DNA from: UBA877 sp034436335
GTDB taxonomy: Bacteria > Chloroflexota > Anaerolineae > Anaerolineales > Villigracilaceae
DNA length: 64,000 bases
Assembly (NCBI GenBank): GCA_034436335.1
Contig: DAOTVO010000031.1
Span: 36,928-100,927 of the forward strand
Direction: 5' to 3'
The notes under the pieces are model-generated. The model made no database searches, had not been told where the DNA came from, and worked only from the letters and a program-made list of their open reading frames with translations. Both the position numbers and the translations under genes were made by a program. Numbering within the stretch: position 1 is the first letter of the stretch; every line of letters starts with the position of its first letter. Of the stretch, positions 13,688-22,916 are shown piece after piece.

Positions 13688-14862
13688 ATCACACCCAACT
13701 TCCTGCCCACCTTCGCAAACGCCTCCAGACCCATATCCAGGTCTTCTTTGGCGTGCGCGGCAGAAATCATGACGCGGATGCGCGCCTTGCCCTGCGGCAC
13801 GGTCGGGTAGCCGATGGCCATCGCAAAGACGCCCGCATCGAACAGGTCGCGGCTGAACTGCTGGGCCAGCGGCGCTTCGCCGAGCATGATAGGGGTAATC
13901 GGCGTTGTGCTGACACCTGTATCAAAGCCGAGCGCCTTCATCTCGGCCTTGAAGTAGCGGGCATTTTCCCACAGCCGGTCTACCAGTTCGGTGGACGATT
14001 CGAGCAGGTCGAGCGCGGCGATGCAGGCGGCCGCGTCCGGCGGGGTAACGGCAGAGGAGAACAGGAACGGGCGGCCGCGCTGACGCAACCACTCGACAAT
14101 CGTCGCGTTCCCGGCCACCACGCCGCCGACCACGCCAAAGGCTTTCGATAGCGTGCCGACTTCCACGTCCACCTTGCCGTGCAGACCGAAGTGGTCCACG
14201 ATGCCGCGTCCGCCCTTGCCCAGCACGCCCTCGCCATGCGCATCGTCCACCATCAGGAGCAGGTCGTACTTCTTCGCCACTTCGTAGATATCCGACAGGG
14301 GAGCCACATCGCCGTCCATGCTGAAGACACCGTCGGTGACGATGAGGGCGCGGCGGTATTGTCCCTGATTCTCCTGAATGGCCTTTTCAAGCGAAGCCAC
14401 GTCGCAGTGGTCATAGGCGATGATTTTCGCTCCCGAAAGGCGGCAGCCGTCAATGATACTGGCGTGGTTGAGTCGGTCGGAGAAGATGACATCCTCCTTG
14501 CCCACCAGCGCGGGGATGGTCGCCAGGTTGGCGGTGAACCCGCTCTGGAAGGTGATGGCCGCCTCCACGCCCTTGAAGGCCGCCAGGCGCTTTTCCAGTT
14601 CGACATGCAGGGTGGTCGTCCCCGCAATCGTGCGGACGGCGGCGGGGCCGGCGCCCATTTCATCGAGCGCCTTCTTGGCCGCCGCCACCAGTGCCGGATG
14701 GTTCGCCAGGCCGAGGTAATTATTCGAGCAGAAGTTGAGCACCCGCTTCCCGTCCACCATCAGCCAGGCGCCTTGCGGCGAGCCAATGGTGCGGATGCGA
14801 TTGTAGAGGCCGGCATTCTTCAGCGCCTCGAGTTCCTCGGTAATCCAGTCAATTTTGGACAT
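13681..14862 (-). CDS. kbl: Glycine C-acetyltransferase (2-amino-3-ketobutyrate CoA ligase)
   Basis: A 393-residue PLP enzyme of the alpha-oxoamine synthase family. It cleaves 2-amino-3-ketobutyrate with CoA to glycine and acetyl-CoA in threonine breakdown. Marks: NFCSNNYLGLANHP, DDAHGEGVLG (Asp and His for PLP) and the Schiff-base Lys in GTLSKAFG. The start at 14862 has AAGGAG 8 nt upstream and gives MSKIDWITEELEALK, typical of Kbl; the longer frame runs through the upstream terminator. No threonine dehydrogenase gene (tdh) adjoins, so the substrate source is not shown here. Related BioF or HemA enzymes are less likely given the N-terminal match. Confidence 0.9.
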   Translation of the reverse strand: MSKIDWITEELEALKNAGLYNRIRTIGSPQGAWLMVDGKRVLNFCSNNYLGLANHPALVAAAKKALDEMGAGPAAVRTIAGTTTLHVELEKRLAAFKGVEAAITFQSGFTANLATIPALVGKEDVIFSDRLNHASIIDGCRLSGAKIIAYDHCDVASLEKAIQENQGQYRRALIVTDGVFSMDGDVAPLSDIYEVAKKYDLLLMVDDAHGEGVLGKGGRGIVDHFGLHGKVDVEVGTLSKAFGVVGGVVAGNATIVEWLRQRGRPFLFSSAVTPPDAAACIAALDLLESSTELVDRLWENARYFKAEMKALGFDTGVSTTPITPIMLGEAPLAQQFSRDLFDAGVFAMAIGYPTVPQGKARIRVMISAAHAKEDLDMGLEAFAKVGRKLGVIQ

Positions 14863-14936
14863 GGTTTCTCCTTGTGGTTTCCTGCGGTTTGGCTGCGGGA
14901 TCAATCCCAGGGTACACTTTCTATTATAGCGAGTTG

Positions 14937-14973
14937 AAATAAAACGGTTGTCACCTTTTCCTGATGACAACCG
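14937..14973 (-). terminator. Strong intrinsic terminator
   Basis: CGGTTGTCA / TGACAACCG (14945-14953, 14965-14973) form a 9-bp stem with an 11-nt loop, followed on the minus strand by TTTTATTT. It ends the GGDEF/helicase-associated unit just before the kbl promoter region, where a TATAAT box lies at 14923-14928. Confidence 0.9.
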
Positions 14974-14983
14974 CCTTAACTTT

Positions 14984-16663
14984 TCAGCGTTCCCGGCTGT
15001 CTTCCTCAGTCGCCGCCTCTTCGGCCAGCAACCCCATTTCGGCCAGCGCGGCCAAGACTTTGGGAAGCGCCCCACGCTTGATGACGACCGCCGTCGGGCC
15101 AAGCAAATCGCCCAGGAAACGTCCCGCTTTCGAGCGGCGCAGTTCTTCGAGGACTTCCGGCCGGCTGAGGCGTAAAATGGTTTGCACTTCCACCCGCGCT
15201 TCAGAGCCGTTCCTCTCCCAGCGTTTGAGCGCCTTCACAAAGGCCGGCGGAATCTCGCCCGCGGCGTTCTTTGCCAACAGGCTGAGCAACTGGCCGACCT
15301 TGAGTCCCTGTTTCTGGGCGGCTTTGAGCGAGCGCGGCGTGACGCGGTAGCGGTAGTCGTCCGCGCGGGCTTCCTCCCACGCGCAGAAACGCGCCAGCAG
15401 GTAACGGGTCACGCGCGGGACGTTGCGGGGGACGCGGATGCGCCCGTCGGAAGTGACGAACAATTTGCCGCTTTCCTCCGTCGTCGGGAATCGTTCATTG
15501 ACCTTGAAAGCCGTCGCCGCGCCCCCGGCCTCGGCGCAGGCGAGGTCAACGCGTCCCAGCCAATGAAGTGGCCCGGTGATGAGGAAACGGATCAAGGCGC
15601 CGTCCACCTCGTCCCAATGCTCGAAGCCGCGCAGGTACACACCGTCGGCGGTGCGCTTGATGAACCACGAGTCGTAGTCCCCGGCCGGGCGCTGGAAATC
15701 GGGGAACTGCTCTTTGACGGCGCGCAGGAAGGCCGGTAAACTCCACCACTTCTCTTTCGGCAGAGCATCCAACAGGTCAAGCAGGAATCGTCGCGCGGCC
15801 AGGGGGCGGTTCGTCCACTCTCCCTCGCAGACCAATTCGGTCATCAGGCGCAGTTCGTTGAAGGTCTCGCTCTCCTTCCAGGCTTCGAAGAGCAGAGCCA
15901 ACGCCTGGGAACGAGGCGTTTCGAGGAAGAGACGTACTTTTTCAGGCGCCGGCTCCCCCCCGACCAGTACCCCTCCTGCCTGAAGCAGGGCGCGCAGCGC
16001 CTCAAGCGGGAGCCCGAGGGGCGGGGGGCCAAGGTTCATGCGCAACGCTGCAAGAAAGGTGACGGCATCATCGAGCAGGTGATCGGTGGCCGGCAAGGGC
16101 ATTTCTCGCTCTTTGGGGGAGGCCGGGCGTCCGAGGACAAGAGCAGGCCCCAAAGGCCGCGCCTGCTCGTCGGAGAGAGCCCCGCCTGTCGGATTGACTT
16201 GTCGGGTTGAAGGCATTTCTCCAGGCGCGGAACTACCGGCTATTAAAGGCAAAAAATCGTCCGGAATGTAGGCAAATTCCTGGGGGCCGACAGGAGTATC
16301 GAAGAAAGCCCGCGCCAAGAGGGCGCGGTAAAAAAGTATCTCGGCAGGAGAAATCGGGTTCAGGTATACCTGCTCACGGTCGCGGCGAGCGGGGCCGACT
16401 TCGCGCACTTCGCCAAAGCGGCGAATAAAGGCCGCCCAAGGCATTTTTCCCCCCGAGTTGGCCAGGGCCTCAAGCGCCACCTTGGCCTCGGCAGGAAGTG
16501 TTTCAAAAATCTCGCGCCCTAGTTGCGGGTCGAGCAACGCCGCGCACAGTTCGGCAAGAGCCGCTTCGCTCTCGGTTTTGGTCAGTTCTACCCCCCACAG
16601 GCTGGCAACAGCGCGCAGATGTCCGAGATCGAATTTTTGCAGGGAAGCGCACAGATTAGGCAT
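14984..16663 (-). CDS. Helicase-associated (XPB/Ssl2-like, Helicase_C_3) domain protein
   Basis: A 559-residue cytoplasmic protein. The C-terminal part (LFVTSDGRIRVPRNVPR, then TRYLLARFCAWEEA, and YRYRVTPRSLKAAQKQGL) matches the helicase C-terminal-like XPB/Ssl2 domain found mainly in Actinobacteria and Chloroflexi, where the proteins lack helicase motor motifs. I see no Walker A box, so it is not itself a motor. A Pro/Gly-rich linker around residues 155-195 separates the halves and is encoded partly by a GC-rich palindrome. The start at 16663 overlaps the GGDEF gene stop by 8 nt, so the two are coupled. Function unknown; a DNA repair or binding role is a guess. Confidence 0.6.
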   Translation of the reverse strand: MPNLCASLQKFDLGHLRAVASLWGVELTKTESEAALAELCAALLDPQLGREIFETLPAEAKVALEALANSGGKMPWAAFIRRFGEVREVGPARRDREQVYLNPISPAEILFYRALLARAFFDTPVGPQEFAYIPDDFLPLIAGSSAPGEMPSTRQVNPTGGALSDEQARPLGPALVLGRPASPKEREMPLPATDHLLDDAVTFLAALRMNLGPPPLGLPLEALRALLQAGGVLVGGEPAPEKVRLFLETPRSQALALLFEAWKESETFNELRLMTELVCEGEWTNRPLAARRFLLDLLDALPKEKWWSLPAFLRAVKEQFPDFQRPAGDYDSWFIKRTADGVYLRGFEHWDEVDGALIRFLITGPLHWLGRVDLACAEAGGAATAFKVNERFPTTEESGKLFVTSDGRIRVPRNVPRVTRYLLARFCAWEEARADDYRYRVTPRSLKAAQKQGLKVGQLLSLLAKNAAGEIPPAFVKALKRWERNGSEARVEVQTILRLSRPEVLEELRRSKAGRFLGDLLGPTAVVIKRGALPKVLAALAEMGLLAEEAATEEDSRER

Positions 16664-17885
16664 GGTTCTCTCGCGCCGGGACAAAACGACCGCCCCCCTC
16701 GCGTTTGGCTTGGTAGAGCGCCTCATCGGAGGCGCGCAGCAACGCCGCAGAAGTTCGACCATGCCGAGGATATTCGGCAATGCCGCCGGAAATTCCCAGG
16801 TGGACCCTGTGTCCTGTGCCCACATAGAGGTCTAATTTGGTCATCATCGCCCTAATTTTCTGGACAACCGACTGTGCTTGAAGGAGATCGGTTTCGGGCA
16901 GGACGAGGGTCATTTCATCGCCGCCATAGCGGGCAAGGAAGTCGCTGCTACGCAGGGCCTGTGGGAGAGATTCTGCCACCCTGCGGAGCACAGCATCGCC
17001 CACATCGTGGCCGCAGGTGTCGTTGATTTGTTTGAATCCGTCCAGGTCCATCATGACCACGCAGAAATGCCCGCCATTGGCCGCACAATGTTTCAGTTGG
17101 CGGTCGAGATATTCATCGAGGGCGCGGCGGTTGGGCAAGCCGGTCAGCGTGTCGCTGTGTGCTTGACGACTGACCGCCTGGTGAAGGCGGGCGTTGATGA
17201 TGGCAATGGCGGCTTGGTCGGCGAGCAAAGAGAGCAGGCGAATCTGCGAACGTTCAAAAGGCCCGGCTTGGCGCCGTGCCAGATTCATCACCCCCAGAAC
17301 GCGCTGTCCCATGCGGATGGGGATGCCGATAATGGAGCCGTCCCACGCCGAAGGAGCATCCTGAAACAGGGGATGGTTGGTCATGTCTTCAACGACGATG
17401 AGTTGGCCGGTTTGCGCCACCTTGTAGGTCAGCCCATGGGGGCGGGGTTCGGCAAATTGCTCGTTTTTCCTCCCATCGGCGGCGAGCGAAGCGCCAAAGG
17501 AGATTTTCCCATCCTGGTAAAGGTAGATGTGGGCATCCTCGGCATCTTCCACCAGGCGCATGGCCTCCTTGACGACACTTTCCAGCACTACCTGCACCTC
17601 CAGGCTAGAAGTCAGATTGAGCGCAATGCGTTTGAGAGCATCCAGTTCGGCGGCCTGTTGCTGAATGATGGAGAGCAGTTTGCCATTTTTGGAAAAAACC
17701 TCAACCAGGCGAGCAAGCAAGGCCTGATTGGCAGGTTCGTTGAGATCGGCGGTGGTCATGATAGCATTCAGCAATTCTTGAAGTCGCGTGATGGTCTCTT
17801 GTGAAAAGCCCTGCTGCTCCAGGCGTTGTGAGAGATGACCGAGCAGATCATTTGTCTCCAAATTTCTCTTCGCTCCTGCCAACAC
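16656..17885 (-). CDS. GAF-GGDEF diguanylate cyclase
   Basis: A 409-residue signalling enzyme predicted to make cyclic di-GMP. Residues 1-80 look helical, about 85-235 form a GAF sensor domain (SIIGIPIRMGQRVLGVMNLARR), and about 245-405 the GGDEF domain (DTLTGLPNRRALDEYL; MMDLDGFKQINDTCGHDVGD). The signature reads GGDEM instead of GGDEF; the catalytic Gly-Gly-Asp-Glu is intact. An RxxD inhibitory site (RSSD) is at the canonical place five residues before GGDE, so product feedback is likely. No transmembrane segment, so it is cytoplasmic. It is the first gene of a pair with the helicase-associated protein. Confidence 0.92.
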   Translation of the reverse strand: MLAGAKRNLETNDLLGHLSQRLEQQGFSQETITRLQELLNAIMTTADLNEPANQALLARLVEVFSKNGKLLSIIQQQAAELDALKRIALNLTSSLEVQVVLESVVKEAMRLVEDAEDAHIYLYQDGKISFGASLAADGRKNEQFAEPRPHGLTYKVAQTGQLIVVEDMTNHPLFQDAPSAWDGSIIGIPIRMGQRVLGVMNLARRQAGPFERSQIRLLSLLADQAAIAIINARLHQAVSRQAHSDTLTGLPNRRALDEYLDRQLKHCAANGGHFCVVMMDLDGFKQINDTCGHDVGDAVLRRVAESLPQALRSSDFLARYGGDEMTLVLPETDLLQAQSVVQKIRAMMTKLDLYVGTGHRVHLGISGGIAEYPRHGRTSAALLRASDEALYQAKREGGGRFVPARENHA

Positions 17886-18007
17886 TAATACCAGATAAAT
17901 GCTTTCCTCTCAATCATACTCTTTTCCAAAGCCAAAGAAAAGAGAGAAGTTGAGCACACACAGGCAAAGCAGGATGAAAAACGCCCCGCCTGCACTACAC
18001 AACCATC

Positions 18008-19444
18008 CTAATTCTTGCGTACCCACTTCAAACTGAGGGCGCTCATGGCAAACAGAACGGCATAGGCAGCAAAGATGGCAAAATAGCCCAGACCGGGCAG
18101 AGAAGCGTTGAGATAGTCGGCCATCAGGCCGCCAATTCCCTTGCCAATCATCCCCGCGCCGGCCCCGGCCAGGTTCGAGACGCCGAGGTAGCGGCCGGCC
18201 TCCTCCGCCGGCACAAGGTCCGCGCCGAGCGCCCAATTGGAGGTCATAAAACAGCCCGTGCCGAGGCCGATGAAAATGCCGGCCACGTAAAGCACCCACA
18301 TTTGCGGCAGCCAGATGGTCGCCAGAGTCAGGCAGGCGCCCAGCGCGGCGACGATTCCGCTCCAAAAGGAGACGTGACGTTTTCCGAAGCGGTCAGTCAG
18401 CCAGCCGCCGCCCAGCGCCGAAGCGATGATGAACAGACCGATAACCGTCATCAGCGTCCCATTAGCCGAAGCGGCCTGCTCGGCGGTCATCCCGAAGGCG
18501 TACATCAGGAAGAACGGCAGAAAGCCCTGGAAGGAAGTGGCCGCCGCCAGGAAGAACAGGCGGTTGACCACCCACCAGGTGAACGAGGCATGGCGGTGCG
18601 CCTCCTGTCCCAGCACGGCGAGCGTCCCGGACCAGACGCCTGCCGCGACCGCCACAACCATCGCCATCACCCCGCCGACGCCGACCATCACCGCCAGGGC
18701 GGCGGCTTTTCCAGCGAAGGGCCAGGCCGCCAGCCCAATCAGCCCACCGACCGCGCCGCCGCTCGCCAGCCCCGCCAGCGCGCCAATCAGAATCCCGGCC
18801 AGCATGCCCAGCACGCGCAGCATGGGAATCTTGAACGAGACGGCCGGTTTCTCTTTCAGCGGCTCTTCGCGGACGAAGACCGTCGTCAGGAGCATGGTTA
18901 TCAGGATGACCGCTCCGGTCGCGAAGACCGCCCAGCCGAGTTTCCCCGCCCCGACCAGTTGGGCAATCGTGAAGCCGACCAGCACGATGGAGATGAGTTC
19001 CATCACCGCCTTGACCGCCGAGGCGCGGCCGCGCTGCTCAGGCGGGACGAGGTCGGGAATCAATCCCTGCAACGGACCGTGCGAGACGTTGGACGAGAAC
19101 TGAATGAGCAGCGTGGCGGCCAGCAGCATGGCGAAATTGCCGGAGAGAGCAATCAACGCCAGAAAGAGGAGGTCGAAGAGACTGCCAACTAAAATGAATG
19201 GCCGCCGCCTGCCAAAGCGGGAGGTCGAACGGTCGCTAAGCAGACCCGCCGCCGGTTGAACGAGCATGGCGATTATCAGCCCCGCTGTGCTAATGAGGCC
19301 CAGCGCCGAGTTCTGGCGTCCTTCGGGCACGAAGAGGGCAATCAGGTAGGGCGTAAAGACCGAACCGACCGCCGTGTTGCGGACGTTCAGTCCCAGCCAG
19401 AACAGATTGATGGTGATGAAGTCATACCAGTGCAGACGTTTCAT
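18008..19444 (-). CDS. MFS transporter (SLC45-like)
   Basis: A 478-residue inner-membrane transporter with 12 or more hydrophobic segments. It has the MFS loop 2-3 motif DRSTSRFGRRRP and a second-half counterpart DRFGKRHVSF. The RRRPFI form is common in the SLC45/GPH-type sugar transporters, so a glycoside or sucrose-like substrate is possible but unproven. Two long glycine/alanine-rich central helices (LAGILIGALAGLASGG) are extra. The start at 19444 is preferred because GGAGAG lies upstream and the first helix follows; the longer frame has no ribosome site. It follows the glycosyltransferase-like gene by 29 nt on the same strand. Confidence 0.85.
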   Translation of the reverse strand: MKRLHWYDFITINLFWLGLNVRNTAVGSVFTPYLIALFVPEGRQNSALGLISTAGLIIAMLVQPAAGLLSDRSTSRFGRRRPFILVGSLFDLLFLALIALSGNFAMLLAATLLIQFSSNVSHGPLQGLIPDLVPPEQRGRASAVKAVMELISIVLVGFTIAQLVGAGKLGWAVFATGAVILITMLLTTVFVREEPLKEKPAVSFKIPMLRVLGMLAGILIGALAGLASGGAVGGLIGLAAWPFAGKAAALAVMVGVGGVMAMVVAVAAGVWSGTLAVLGQEAHRHASFTWWVVNRLFFLAAATSFQGFLPFFLMYAFGMTAEQAASANGTLMTVIGLFIIASALGGGWLTDRFGKRHVSFWSGIVAALGACLTLATIWLPQMWVLYVAGIFIGLGTGCFMTSNWALGADLVPAEEAGRYLGVSNLAGAGAGMIGKGIGGLMADYLNASLPGLGYFAIFAAYAVLFAMSALSLKWVRKN

Positions 19445-19473
19445 GCGCTCTCCAGCAAAAATATCAGGCTGCT

Positions 19474-21288
19474 CTATTCTAACTTGGCTCTTGGGAAGGA
19501 GCAAAGCGCGGGCGTCGGGGGAATCTCCAGCGCCGTTCTCCCCAAAAATATCCCCACAGTCAGCGGGAACATTCCAGCAGGAGGCTTGCCAGCCAGAAAG
19601 AGAAGAAGTCGCTGTTCGGATGATTGACAGGGTCTACCAAAAGAAGGCCAGGCAGAAAGCCAAGACGGCCGGCAAAACCAGCAAGAGAAAGCGAAAAACC
19701 CATCCGGCAGGCCAAGGTTGGTGTTTGAAACACATGGGCGAACAAGAGAAACTCGTCGGCGTTCAAAAATCAGCGCGGCAGGCGTCTCGTAGACCAGACG
19801 ATACTCCGGCGAGGTGCGCAGGGAATCAGAGAGCCGGCTGAGACGCGTCCCCCCGCCCGGAACGTTGAGCGAGAGATAAACGTACTCAAACGTCTCCTCG
19901 TTTTGCGCCGCCCAAGCCTCCAGGCAAGCAGCGTCGCGGTCGAGGCAGGCGTAGAGGTCGGGGAAGGTCTCCAACCGGAAATTGAAATTGGCCTTGCCGG
20001 GCAGCCACTCCCGTCCCTGGAGGGTAACAATGTTCATCCGCCCGCTCAAGGCCGGAAACCACTCCAAAAGCGGGGAAAGGGTGGGCATTCTCTCCCATCC
20101 CAGGGCCAAAAAGCGCCCCTCCGCAGGGGTATGCGCCGCGATCCAGGCCAAGGCCTGACGGTCGGCTTCGGGCAGAACGTATCGGCGCTGCAAGGTCAAG
20201 AGATTCGACTGGACATTGAAAACCAGCAAGACGACAAAATAGGCAAACGCCGTCTTGCCCAACCGTTGTGCAAGCAGCGTTGTCCACTCCGGCTCTTTGC
20301 ACAAGGAAGGAAAGACACTACGGCTGAGAGCAATCGCCGCCAGCAAAGAGGCCTGCACGCCGATCAGATGCGGCGCGCTGCGCGGGTCGGTCAGAAAAAC
20401 GAACAAGAACCACAGCGAGAGCAGACGCGGCCCGTTCTTCCAGGCCAAAAACAGGCCGAAGACGGATAAGAGCGCCGTCAGCGGCACCGTCTCATCGGTA
20501 AAATCGAACAAGAGCAGCGGCGTCCAAAAGAGTGGGCGTGCGCCTCCGGCGTGGGCCGCCAAGAGAAGCGTCCCGGCCCCGTAGCGGGCGAGGACGAGCG
20601 TCCACCAGGGCGCACCGACCAGTAGAGTCCCGCCGCCGATCAGCAAGGCCCGCCCCACCCCACCCCACGAGCGATCAAGCCAGAGCCAAAACAGCAGCCC
20701 TGTGACAGCAGCGTGTAAGGCGCGTTCCGGGTGGCTGAGCAGGGTCAGCCCGCCAAAGAGAGCCGCCCACAGGGCCATGCGCCACTCCCGTCGCGCAAAG
20801 GCGCCATACGCCGCCCAAGCAAAGGCCAGATAGAACAGCGTGCCGGGGGCGCGGGGAATGCCTCCCCCCATGATGAGCCATTCATAAGCGCGCGGCAACG
20901 TGGCGTAGAACAAAGTAGCCAACGCCGCCTGATCAGGAGAGTCTAGCACCTGGCGCGCCAGCAGGAAAAACATCGGCAGGGTGAGCAGGCTAAAAAAGGC
21001 CGGCAGCCAGCGGACAATCTCCAGCAGGTCCCAGTGGGTGGCGCGGTGCAAAAGAGCAGCCAGCAAAATCCCCAGGGGCGGATAAGCAAACGGAATATCG
21101 AGGTGGTTATACGAAGTAAACAGCGGCAAGCGCAGACCGTTCTCCGCCAGGTCGGCAGCCATGCTGTAGAACAGCCCCCCGTCCAGCAGCGGGAAACTCG
21201 CCTGCACCGGCGCAGCCAGACGCGCATAGACGCCGAACACCAGTGCCAGCGCCAAGAGCAGCCAGGTCAGCCCCTTGGCGTGTTTCAT
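19474..21288 (-). CDS. Multi-spanning glycosyltransferase-like membrane protein (GT39/ArnT-like)
   Basis: About 604 residues, with roughly 10-12 transmembrane helices up to residue 350, then a soluble tail (ALAWIAAHTPAEGRFLALGWE; MNIVTLQGREW). The layout, with an acidic loop early (LDGGLFYSMAADLAENGLRLP), is that of dolichyl-phosphate-mannose-dependent GT-C transferases. The last 90 or so residues after ALIFERRRVSLV are unlike the rest, and no stop occurs until just before the MFS gene, so the true C-terminus may have been changed by a frameshift. The ATG at 21288 is used in preference to the upstream TTG. It lies in a run with YjbQ and two GT87-like genes; the acceptor is unknown. Confidence 0.65.
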   Translation of the reverse strand: MKHAKGLTWLLLALALVFGVYARLAAPVQASFPLLDGGLFYSMAADLAENGLRLPLFTSYNHLDIPFAYPPLGILLAALLHRATHWDLLEIVRWLPAFFSLLTLPMFFLLARQVLDSPDQAALATLFYATLPRAYEWLIMGGGIPRAPGTLFYLAFAWAAYGAFARREWRMALWAALFGGLTLLSHPERALHAAVTGLLFWLWLDRSWGGVGRALLIGGGTLLVGAPWWTLVLARYGAGTLLLAAHAGGARPLFWTPLLLFDFTDETVPLTALLSVFGLFLAWKNGPRLLSLWFLFVFLTDPRSAPHLIGVQASLLAAIALSRSVFPSLCKEPEWTTLLAQRLGKTAFAYFVVLLVFNVQSNLLTLQRRYVLPEADRQALAWIAAHTPAEGRFLALGWERMPTLSPLLEWFPALSGRMNIVTLQGREWLPGKANFNFRLETFPDLYACLDRDAACLEAWAAQNEETFEYVYLSLNVPGGGTRLSRLSDSLRTSPEYRLVYETPAALIFERRRVSLVRPCVSNTNLGLPDGFFAFSCWFCRPSWLSAWPSFGRPCQSSEQRLLLFLAGKPPAGMFPLTVGIFLGRTALEIPPTPALCSFPRAKLE

Positions 21289-21298
21289 CACCAACCGC

Positions 21299-21718
21299 TT
21301 ACTCGCCGATGATCTTGATCAACACCCGCTTGCGGCGGCGACCATCGAACTCCCCGTAGAAAATCTGTTCCCAAGGGCCAAAATCCAGCCGACCGTTCGT
21401 CACCGCAACCACCACCTCGCGCCCCATCACCTGACGTTTCAGATGCGCATCGGCGTTATCTTCCCCGGTGCGATTGTGCCAGTACTTGCTCACCGGCTCA
21501 TGTGGGGCCAGGCTTTCCAGCCATTCATCGTAATCGTGGTGCAGACCGGACTCGTCATCATTGATGAAGACCGAGGCCGTGATGTGCATGGCATTGACCA
21601 AGCACAACCCCTCGCGAATGCCGCTTTCGGCCAAAGCCTTTTCCACTTCCGGCGTGATGTTCACAAACGCCCGCCGCGTGGGAATGTTGAACCACAGTTC
21701 TTTACGATACGATTTCAT
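21299..21718 (-). CDS. YjbQ family protein (UPF0047), second copy
   Basis: A 139-residue YjbQ/UPF0047 protein distinct from the copy at 13205. Marks: LCLVNAMHITASVFINDDE, YWHNRTGEDNADAHLKRQVMG and GPWEQIFYGEFDGRRRK. The conserved His residues (HITAS, HNRT, DAHLK) are present. Its start overlaps the upstream GT87-like gene by 17 nt and its end is 10 nt from the next gene, so it is embedded in a membrane-glycosyltransferase cluster. The family's biochemical role is not settled; its position here gives no clear clue. Confidence 0.9.
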   Translation of the reverse strand: MKSYRKELWFNIPTRRAFVNITPEVEKALAESGIREGLCLVNAMHITASVFINDDESGLHHDYDEWLESLAPHEPVSKYWHNRTGEDNADAHLKRQVMGREVVVAVTNGRLDFGPWEQIFYGEFDGRRRKRVLIKIIGE

Positions 21719-22916
21719 GTTTCCTCCAGGCCAGGATTTTCTCCGGCAACCAGATTGCCAGAACCAGCAAAAGCATCAGCAAGTAAGGAAGATTATATTT
21801 CAATCCCGGGACAAGACTGCCAAACAGCAGCGCCAGCGAAGCCGCCAGCGGGGCCAGACCGGCATCTCGTGCGCGCCAGAATCCGCCGCGCACGCTCACC
21901 ATCAGAAGACTCAAGAGCGGAATGAGCAAAAGAGTCAGGTCATGATAATGCAAGTGCGGCGCGGCAAAGATTGCCAGCGCCGCCGCCAGCGCGGCGCGCT
22001 TCTCTTCCACCTGCAGACTGCGCCGCCACAGCAGGCACAACGCCGCAATCGCCAGCCCATAGACAATCCAGCCGGTCAAACGGATGGTTTCCCCGCCCAG
22101 CCCCGGCGCAACGCGCCAGAGAAGCCCCACCAAATTGACCATCGCCGCCTCCTGCATCCCGTAGAACTCGCCGCCCGCCGCCGTCAACAAAATCCCGGCA
22201 TACGCTTTCAGCCCCTCCACGCCCACCGCCAGCAGAGCGACCAGCCCCAGCGCCGCCCCCCCGAGAGCGAACCAGCCAAAGACCGCCCGCCGCCGGAAGA
22301 GGAACGGTGCGGCCAGCACAACGGTCACATGCGGGCGGACGGAGGTCAGCGCCAGCCCCAACCCGGCCAACCAATCGCGCCCGGTCAGCAAGCCAAAGAG
22401 CCACAACGCCGCGCCCAGCGCCATCAGCGCCGTGTCCTGCGTGTTCAGCAGGCTGACAAAAAGCGGATAAAAAGTCGCCATGCCGGCCAGGGCCAGGGCG
22501 ATTTCGTTCTTCCCCCACCCTGCGCGGCGCAGGAGACGCCCGGCCAACGCCAACGTACCGCCATAGAGCGCCACCATGACCAGGGCATAGCGCACCAGCG
22601 AAGCCTGATAATCGCCGTCCATCAACGCGGCCAGAAGCGGCACCAGGTACGGGGGATGATTGAACATCAGCACCTGCCCCGGCGCCAGGTCAAAGCCCAC
22701 CACCTGCGCCTGCACCGTCTGCTGCAGCGCCAGGTCATAGACATGCTCCCCGCCCCACAGCCGAGCCACCCTCCCCGCCGTGTAGGCCGAAATGAAATCC
22801 GAGCCGGTGCGCTCCGCATGGTTGGTGAACATGCGCACCCACAACACAGCATAAACGATAAGCAGTGACGCTAATCCCGTCACGAGGAAAATGCGGCGGA
22901 AGTCAACGCGTTTCAT
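21702..22916 (-). CDS. GT87-like (DUF2029) membrane glycosyltransferase, copy A
   Basis: A 404-residue integral membrane protein with about 10 helices, of the DUF2029/GT87 polyprenol-phosphate-mannose-dependent transferase type. Marks: GSDFISAYTAGRVA after the first helix (acidic catalytic loop), FNHPPYLVPLLA, and PHLHYHDLTLLLIPL near the C-terminus, shared with the copy next to it. The start at 22916 gives a signal-anchor MKRVDFRRIFLV. It overlaps its paralogue by 14 nt and YjbQ by 17 nt, so all are co-translated. Substrate and acceptor are unknown. Confidence 0.78.
   Translation of the reverse strand: MKRVDFRRIFLVTGLASLLIVYAVLWVRMFTNHAERTGSDFISAYTAGRVARLWGGEHVYDLALQQTVQAQVVGFDLAPGQVLMFNHPPYLVPLLAALMDGDYQASLVRYALVMVALYGGTLALAGRLLRRAGWGKNEIALALAGMATFYPLFVSLLNTQDTALMALGAALWLFGLLTGRDWLAGLGLALTSVRPHVTVVLAAPFLFRRRAVFGWFALGGAALGLVALLAVGVEGLKAYAGILLTAAGGEFYGMQEAAMVNLVGLLWRVAPGLGGETIRLTGWIVYGLAIAALCLLWRRSLQVEEKRAALAAALAIFAAPHLHYHDLTLLLIPLLSLLMVSVRGGFWRARDAGLAPLAASLALLFGSLVPGLKYNLPYLLMLLLVLAIWLPEKILAWRKHEIVS

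Noticed and set aside
16090..16230. Possible in-frame palindromic insertion in the helicase-associated gene (GAGCAGGC...GCCTGCTC)
   Set aside because: The linker is naturally variable in this family, only one 8-bp stem is clear, and no sister copy was found, so I left it as ordinary linker.
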